This document shows, in pieces, positions 59,187 through 64,000 of a stretch of DNA of 64,000 nucleotides; positions within the stretch are counted from its first letter, which is position 1; every line of letters begins with the position of its first letter. A model generated the notes under the pieces. The model had not been told where the DNA came from. It was given only the letters and a program-made list of their open reading frames with translations, and did no database searches. This DNA is from Methylophilaceae bacterium. GTDB lineage: Bacteria > Pseudomonadota > Gammaproteobacteria > Burkholderiales > Methylophilaceae. The stretch covers positions 62,001-126,000 of the forward strand of contig JADHPM010000001.1 in the NCBI GenBank assembly GCA_016778465.1, in the 5' to 3' direction. The translations under genes were made by a program, and so were the position numbers.

Positions 59187-59200
59187 AAATACCCAGGAAA

Positions 59201-59277
59201 TGGCGCGCCCGAAGAGATTCGAACTCCTGACCCCTTGGTTCGTAGCCAAGTACTCTATCCAGCTGAGCTACGGGCGC
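59201..59277 (-). tRNA. tRNA-Arg (anticodon ACG)
   Basis: A 77-base tRNA on the minus strand, identical to the neighbouring tRNA-Arg except that its anticodon loop is CTACGAA (anticodon ACG, normally edited to ICG and reading CGU/CGC/CGA). CCA is encoded. TATAAT at 59286-59291 on the minus strand could be the -10 of a promoter serving both copies. Confidence 0.96.
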
Positions 59278-59308
59278 GTTGCGATATTATAACTTAAAAC
59301 TTTGTTGG

Positions 59309-60439
59309 CTAGTTAACGGGTAAGGTGAGTAGCGGACCGGATTTATCCATGTCTCCTGATTGAAGTGCTGTGATCTGATCAAGTAACATAAAGGTGTTTT
59401 TACTTTCTATATCAGTGTCATCTATGTAGAACCAATAACCTCTCCAAAAACATTTTACCGCCGCGATATCCTCGCTTGGCTCTTGACGTGAACTTTGAAT
59501 TTGAAATAAATCACCGAAGATACTATCCCAGTCAAAAACTTCACCGTCTGCTGCCTTTGTGATCTGCACTTTGTTTTGCATGATATGTTCTTCGGGAACC
59601 TGAACGCCGTGACTTAAATAAAATTTCATACCCGATAGGGATCTGACACTAATATCAATTTCCTTATTTGATCGATAGTCGGTATTACCTTCAACATTGA
59701 CGACATAGAAAGAGTGCTTATCAACTTTCAAAATCTTAGTAATGTCTTGCATTTCTGGTCGTTCTAGCATTTCCGCACGGACGTCAAGAGCTAAAACTTT
59801 TTGGTCATTTATTATGGTGTAGCCTAAAACAAATTGACCATGACCTACTTTTTCTATAACGGACAATAATTTATCAAAGTCTAATGTATCGGGCGCAAAC
59901 GCTGGGGTCGGCCCACTTGCAGCAGCAGCATTGTCGAGGTCGTTAATGTTATTCAGAGTAAGGCGCATGATGCGTTCCAATCTCCAACCGGAACGTGAGA
60001 GCAGGATTAAGACTTCTGGGTCAAGAGGACTTAAATTCTTCTTGATTAAATCAGGACCCTTTACTGGCAAGTATGTAATGGTGGGTCTCTCTGTATAGGC
60101 ACCATTGGCGCCAATACCTAAACTATTGGCATCTTCACCCCCGTCAAATAGAGTAAGACCCAGATTACCTCCACGTTTCCACTCAAGAGTCGTCGAAACG
60201 CTATTTACCTCCAGTAAGGCAGTGTTATCCCCATATCTCCTTTTGACGAGGTTAAGAAGTAACTGTTGATCATTAGTCTCAGCAATCACAGTATTGAATT
60301 GCCCACGTCCATCTTCCACGCTGTCAGGTCCAATTTGAAGGAGCTCATCAAATGTCCCGCAACCAGATAAAATGAGAGCAAAAAAGAGAGAGGCAAGACT
60401 TTTTAAATGAAATCGAAAAAAATTCTTTAAAAAAAACAT
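59309..60439 (-). CDS. uncharacterised lipoprotein
   Basis: I do not recognise a function. The 376-residue protein has a signal peptide with a lipobox (LILSGC, Cys near residue 27), so it should be an outer- or inner-membrane lipoprotein. The segment NDQQLLLNLVKRRYGDNTALLEVNSVSTTLEW resembles an uncharacterised family of proteobacterial lipoproteins. The mature protein is mostly hydrophilic, with no enzymatic motif. It lies between the tRNA-Arg pair and a small exported protein. Confidence 0.75.
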   Translation of the reverse strand: MFFLKNFFRFHLKSLASLFFALILSGCGTFDELLQIGPDSVEDGRGQFNTVIAETNDQQLLLNLVKRRYGDNTALLEVNSVSTTLEWKRGGNLGLTLFDGGEDANSLGIGANGAYTERPTITYLPVKGPDLIKKNLSPLDPEVLILLSRSGWRLERIMRLTLNNINDLDNAAAASGPTPAFAPDTLDFDKLLSVIEKVGHGQFVLGYTIINDQKVLALDVRAEMLERPEMQDITKILKVDKHSFYVVNVEGNTDYRSNKEIDISVRSLSGMKFYLSHGVQVPEEHIMQNKVQITKAADGEVFDWDSIFGDLFQIQSSRQEPSEDIAAVKCFWRGYWFYIDDTDIESKNTFMLLDQITALQSGDMDKSGPLLTLPVN

Positions 60440-60495
60440 CTCAAAATTATACTAAAAAAAACTCTATTTATATTTTTTTTTTCACACTTTTAGCG

Positions 60496-60804
60496 TTATT
60501 GGCCGGGAATAATAAAATCCACTCCAATAGACACTATTGAAAGACCAAATTCGATATAATCTAACTCAATCCCCATAAAGGTTCTTTCTGAGTCATCATT
60601 TTCTGGAAAGAGGGATGTAAAAAAACCTTCCTCCTCTAATTCACAAGTTTTAATCTCTGGTTCAGGAATGTTGTCATGATATTTCGTATTTTGATAAGCA
60701 TTTATTTGCGGCGAGATCATTGTTATGTGTGTTGGGTAAAAATTATTTTGTGCACTGATTTGAGTAGAAAAAATTAACAGGAATAGAATGTAAAATGAAC
60801 GCAC
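60496..60804 (-). CDS. small exported protein of unknown function
   Basis: A 102-residue product with an N-terminal signal peptide (FYILFLLIFSTQISAQ, cleaved after the Ala), a polar, Asn/Tyr-rich middle with a single Cys, and a C-terminal hydrophobic stretch (FGLSIVSIGVDFIIPG). No family is recognised. The gene precedes the lipoprotein gene on the same strand at a distance of 56 bases, so the two may be co-transcribed. A real gene is probable because a good signal peptide is present. Confidence 0.55.
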   Translation of the reverse strand: MRSFYILFLLIFSTQISAQNNFYPTHITMISPQINAYQNTKYHDNIPEPEIKTCELEEEGFFTSLFPENDDSERTFMGIELDYIEFGLSIVSIGVDFIIPGQ

Positions 60805-60863
60805 AAAAATCTCCAGGATTAAATTAAAAGCTTCAATTAATTAAAAGCAATTTCTATGCCAAA

Positions 60864-61364
60864 TTAATTAAAATCAATGTCTCTTTTGAAGTGACAGGTA
60901 TAACCAAGCGGATTTTTTTGTAAATACTTTTGGTGATTTTCTTCTGCGGGATAAAATGCACCAAATTGCTCAACTATGGTTACGATTGGTGCACCCCATT
61001 TTTTTGAATTGCTAACTTTTTGAATTACTTCAAGTGCGATTTGTTTTTGAGTTTGATTAGTATAAAAAATAGCAGAGCGATACTGCGAACCTCTATCATT
61101 ACCTTGTTGATTTGTCGTTGTTGGATTGTGAATTTTGAAAAAGCTTTCAAGTAAATCAGCTAAATCTATAATTGATGCATCGAATTCAATCAAAACTGTC
61201 TCGGCATGCCCAGTGTCACCTTTCGTTACCTCTTTGTAGCAAACATTTTTAACATGCCCACCCGAAAATCCTACCTGGGTTTCTATCACACCATTTATTT
61301 CTAATAGTAGGTGCTCTAAACCCCAATAGCAACCTCCAGCAAGATATATGGTTTGTCTATCCAT
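60864..61364 (-). CDS. msrA: peptide-methionine (S)-S-oxide reductase
   Basis: MsrA repairs oxidised methionine residues using thioredoxin. The 166-residue protein has the catalytic GGCYWG with Cys12 (Tyr replaces the more usual Phe) and the VGFSGGHVKNVCYKEV segment with GDTGHAETVLIEFD downstream. It lacks a signal peptide, so it is cytoplasmic. The distal sequence NQQGNDRGSQYRS is typical. It is a separate gene, with no msrB partner nearby. Confidence 0.95.
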   Translation of the reverse strand: MDRQTIYLAGGCYWGLEHLLLEINGVIETQVGFSGGHVKNVCYKEVTKGDTGHAETVLIEFDASIIDLADLLESFFKIHNPTTTNQQGNDRGSQYRSAIFYTNQTQKQIALEVIQKVSNSKKWGAPIVTIVEQFGAFYPAEENHQKYLQKNPLGYTCHFKRDIDFN

Positions 61365-61403
61365 TTTTAAAATTTATCTGTTCAAGTTTGTGAAATATTA
61401 AAG

Positions 61404-61496
61404 TGGCGGAGAGCGAGGGATTCGAACCCTCGATACAGGTTAACCCCGTATGCTTCCTTAGCAGGGAAGTGCCTTCGACCACTCGGCCAGCTCTCC
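61404..61496 (-). tRNA. tRNA-Ser (anticodon GCT)
   Basis: A 93-base tRNA on the minus strand with the long variable arm of class II tRNAs, acceptor GGAGAGC/GCTCTCC, anticodon loop CTGCTAA (anticodon GCT) and an encoded CCA. It reads serine codons AGC and AGU. It lies 27 bases downstream of lysC. Confidence 0.97.
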
Positions 61497-61523
61497 GAAA
61501 ATATAATTCTAAATGATTTAAGG

Positions 61524-62759
61524 CTAAATCGTGATGTTTTTATCGAGTTCGAAAGCTTTGTGTAATGCCTTGACGGCATCATCCAAAGATTTTTCCTCAA
61601 GAATAACTGAGATTTTAATTTCACTTGTTGAGATAGTGCTGATATTAATGGCTTCTTCAGATAATGTTCTAAACATTTTACTTGCAACCCCTGCGTGAGA
61701 TTTCATACCCACGCCTACTAAGGATAATTTCGCAATTTTATCGTCACTAAGAACCTCTTTAGCGCCAACATGATCTTTCACTTTGCTATTCAAAATATCC
61801 AATGTTTTTTTAAGGTCTCTTTTGTGCACAGTGAAGGTAAAGTCTGTGGCACCATCTGTTCCAATATTTTGAATGATCATATCAACGTCAATATTCGCAT
61901 CCGCAACAGGACCTAAAATTTGATATGCAATACCAGGTTTGTCAGGTACACCTAAAATATTGACCTCTGCCTCATCTCGATTGAATGCAATACCAGAAAT
62001 AATTGGATTCTCCATTTTTTCATCTTCCTCAAATGTTATGATAGTTCCCTCACCAGCAGCTTCAAAGCTGGAGAGAACTCTTAACTTTACTTTAAATTTA
62101 CCCGCACATTCCACAGAACGAGTTTGCAATACTTTTGAACCTAAACTTGCTAATTCAAGCATTTCTTCAAAAGTAATTGATTTTAGTTTGCGTGCCTCAG
62201 GCACCAGCCTTGGGTCAGTGGTATAAATACCATCAACATCAGTGTATATTTGACATTCATCGGCTTTGAGGGCGGCTGCAATTGCAACAGCCGTGGTATC
62301 AGAGCCACCTCTTCCTAAAGTAGTGATGTCCCCATTTTTATCTACACCTTGAAACCCAGCTACTACAATGACGTACCCTTGCTCTAAATCAGTATTAATT
62401 TTTTTATTATCTATACTTAGAATTCTTGCTTTGGTGTATGCATCATCAGTCAAAATTTTTATTTGATGACCAGCATAACTTTTTGCTTTAATACCTAAAT
62501 TGATGAGCGCTAATGCAGTCAGACCTGATGTAACCTGTTCCCCTGAGGAGACAACAATGTCATATTCACGTGGATCAGGTTGAGTCATCATCTCTTGAGT
62601 CAAGCTTACCAGTTTGTTGGTTTCACCTGACATGGCTGAAACTACCACAATAATGTCATGTCCTTGGCTTTTATATTTTGCTACCTTATCAGCAACAGCT
62701 TTGATACGCTCCGGATTGGCTACAGAAGTACCACCAAATTTTTGAACAATTAAAGACAT
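61524..62759 (-). CDS. lysC: aspartate kinase
   Basis: Aspartate kinase starts the aspartate pathway to lysine, threonine and methionine. The 411-residue protein is of the monofunctional type. It has the N-terminal VQKFGGTSVANPERI motif, TTLGRGGSDTTAVAIAAAL, and two C-terminal ACT domains (about 260-411) for feedback control by end products. It lies six bases downstream of alaS, so it is likely co-transcribed. dapA, the next pathway gene with a lysine branch, is elsewhere in the window. Confidence 0.97.
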   Translation of the reverse strand: MSLIVQKFGGTSVANPERIKAVADKVAKYKSQGHDIIVVVSAMSGETNKLVSLTQEMMTQPDPREYDIVVSSGEQVTSGLTALALINLGIKAKSYAGHQIKILTDDAYTKARILSIDNKKINTDLEQGYVIVVAGFQGVDKNGDITTLGRGGSDTTAVAIAAALKADECQIYTDVDGIYTTDPRLVPEARKLKSITFEEMLELASLGSKVLQTRSVECAGKFKVKLRVLSSFEAAGEGTIITFEEDEKMENPIISGIAFNRDEAEVNILGVPDKPGIAYQILGPVADANIDVDMIIQNIGTDGATDFTFTVHKRDLKKTLDILNSKVKDHVGAKEVLSDDKIAKLSLVGVGMKSHAGVASKMFRTLSEEAINISTISTSEIKISVILEEKSLDDAVKALHKAFELDKNITI

Positions 62760-62765
62760 AATTTA

Positions 62766-64000
62766 TTATTGATTAAGATAATTTTTGATATCTGACAGAA
62801 CTAGATCTAAAGAACTTATTTTTGACCCTCCAGCCATTGCCATATTATCTCGACCACCACCTTTCCCTCCTAGTTGCTCACCCATAATTTTTGCAATAGC
62901 ACCAGCTTTGAATCTATCAGTTAAATCATCAGTGATACCAACAGCGAGTGATATTTTACTATTATCGTGAGTGGCCAGTATTATAACGGCTGTTTTAAGT
63001 TTTGTTTTAATTTTATCAATCATTTCTCTTAATTCGTTGGGCCCCGTATTTTCAACTTGTGCCGCAAGAAAATTGAAATCTTTAATTTTTATCGCACTTG
63101 AGGTTAAATCCTCTCCTTGATTGTTCATTAATTTGGTTTTAAGAGTACTGATGGCTTTTTCATTTTCTTTAAATTGGGTCAATAACTGACGCAATTTATC
63201 CATGACATCATTAGCGCTTGTGTTTAATTCTTTTGCAACATTTTCTAATAATGTTTGTTGATGATGTAAAAGATTAATCACGTTTAGTCCTGAAGTAGCC
63301 TCGATTCGACGAATCCCGGATGCGACACCAGACTCTGTTTGAATTTTGAATAGTCCAATATCCCCAGTTTGGCTTACGTGCGTTCCCCCACATAACTCTC
63401 TACTGTTTCCGATATCTAAAACCCTTACATTCTCATCATATTTTTCACCAAATAACATCATAGCGCCTTCTTTTTGCGCTTCTTTTATTGCCATCATTCT
63501 TGTTTGAGTAGCTTGATTTTTTAAAATCTCATTGTTAACAATTTTTTCAACTTCACTTTTTTCTATGTCAGTTAACCCTTTGGGGTGTGAAAAATCGAAA
63601 CGCGTTCTATCCTCTGTTACCAGAGAGCCTTTTTGTTCAACATGCTCACCTAAAACCATTTTTAGTGCCTTATGAAGCAAATGGGTGGCAGAGTGATTTC
63701 TCTTGATGGCTTCACGTCTGAAAACATCAATCGATGCTTGTGCATGGTCATTAATTTTTACATTACCTTTTTTAACAATACCTTCATGAACAAAAATGGT
63801 TTTGTTTACTTTTAAGGTAGTGGTCACTTCAAAAACAAAATTTTTGTTGCTTATGTGACCAGAGTCACCAATTTGACCACCTGACTCAGCGTAAAATGGG
63901 GTTTGATCAAGTATTAATAAGCCTTTGGCCCCCTCATCCATTTTATTTACAGACTCATTATTTACATATAAACCTATGATGGTTGATTCTGTTTCTGTTG
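62766..64000 (-). CDS. alaS: alanine--tRNA ligase, C-terminal part
   Basis: AlaS charges tRNA-Ala. The frame is open to the last base, so only the C-terminal 411 residues or so of about 870 are present. Visible are the end of the catalytic part, the editing domain with HSATHLLHKAL and CGGTH, both typical Zn-ligand segments, and the C-terminal DHHA1 domain with a GGKGGGRDNMAMAGG tail. The ATG at 63941 is internal. The gene ends six bases before lysC. Confidence 0.96.
   Translation of the reverse strand, partial: TETESTIIGLYVNNESVNKMDEGAKGLLILDQTPFYAESGGQIGDSGHISNKNFVFEVTTTLKVNKTIFVHEGIVKKGNVKINDHAQASIDVFRREAIKRNHSATHLLHKALKMVLGEHVEQKGSLVTEDRTRFDFSHPKGLTDIEKSEVEKIVNNEILKNQATQTRMMAIKEAQKEGAMMLFGEKYDENVRVLDIGNSRELCGGTHVSQTGDIGLFKIQTESGVASGIRRIEATSGLNVINLLHHQQTLLENVAKELNTSANDVMDKLRQLLTQFKENEKAISTLKTKLMNNQGEDLTSSAIKIKDFNFLAAQVENTGPNELREMIDKIKTKLKTAVIILATHDNSKISLAVGITDDLTDRFKAGAIAKIMGEQLGGKGGGRDNMAMAGGSKISSLDLVLSDIKNYLNQ

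Noticed and set aside
59100-59297. A 65-residue plus-strand frame across the tRNA-Arg pair with an internal repeat
   Set aside because: It is the antisense reading of the two tRNA genes; the repeat is the tRNA duplication. Such frames are a known source of spurious annotations.

Overview
The window reads as a chromosomal stretch of a small, low-G+C, gene-dense betaproteobacterium. Gene content and order (division/cell-wall cluster ending ftsQ-ftsA-ftsZ-lpxC, DciA/M23 peptidase/SecA, rsxABCDGE-nth, dapA-bamC, tgt-yajC-secD-secF, pssA-leuA, alaS-lysC-tRNA-Ser) and the compact AT-rich spacing suggest a streamlined marine Methylophilales (OM43-type methylotroph). This assignment rests on recognition of gene families and was not searched. 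I saw no insertion sequence, phage, CRISPR array or rRNA.

Layout. 1-12.7 kb: peptidoglycan precursor synthesis and division genes on the plus strand (murF fragment, mraY, murD, ftsW, murG, murC, murB, ddl, ftsQ, ftsA, ftsZ, lpxC), mostly overlapping by a few bases. 12.7-14.9 kb: a small membrane protein, an NDUFA9-like dehydrogenase and the tRNA CCA-adding enzyme. 14.8-18.7 kb, minus strand: rsmE, an N-acetylglutamate synthase carrying an N-terminal XRE DNA-binding domain, argB and a HAD nucleotidase. 18.7-25 kb, plus: a redoxin, then transketolase, GAPDH, phosphoglycerate kinase, purC and a TspO-like membrane protein, with visibly higher G+C in the central-carbon genes. 25-28.5 kb, minus: proton-pumping pyrophosphatase with a clear promoter, a TauE/SafE transporter and DciA. 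28.5-32.3 kb, plus: M23 peptidase, SecA and a DUF1289 protein. 32.3-37.9 kb, minus: nth and the complete RNF/RSX electron-transport operon. 38-42.7 kb, plus: dapA, bamC, an MBL hydrolase, pyrD and a GST. 42.7-50.9 kb, minus: clpA, clpS, a CNNM/CorC protein, secF, secD, yajC, tgt. 51-56.2 kb: pssA, leuA and a HAD-IB hydrolase (plus), a CcsA/YpjD protein (minus), ffh (plus).

56.2-61.5 kb is the accessory-looking strip. It holds tRNA-Lys, an OhrR/MarR-type regulator whose frame has no ATG/GTG/TTG start, an exported truncated hemoglobin interrupted by an in-frame TAA, a short CDF transporter, an exported serine protease with a C-terminal TPR, two tRNA-Arg genes that differ at one base (the anticodon wobble position), an uncharacterised lipoprotein, a small exported protein, msrA and tRNA-Ser. 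The window ends in lysC and the 3' part of alaS.

The strongest candidate for something undescribed is the XRE-ArgA fusion. The committed enzyme of arginine synthesis appears joined to a DNA-binding domain and lies just upstream of argB, with repeats and a palindrome close to its start. It could be an enzyme that also senses arginine and regulates its own operon. The next most useful observations are the OhrR gene with a probable ATT start, a second possible ATT start at murG, the stop codon inside the hemoglobin gene, and the tRNA-Arg pair.
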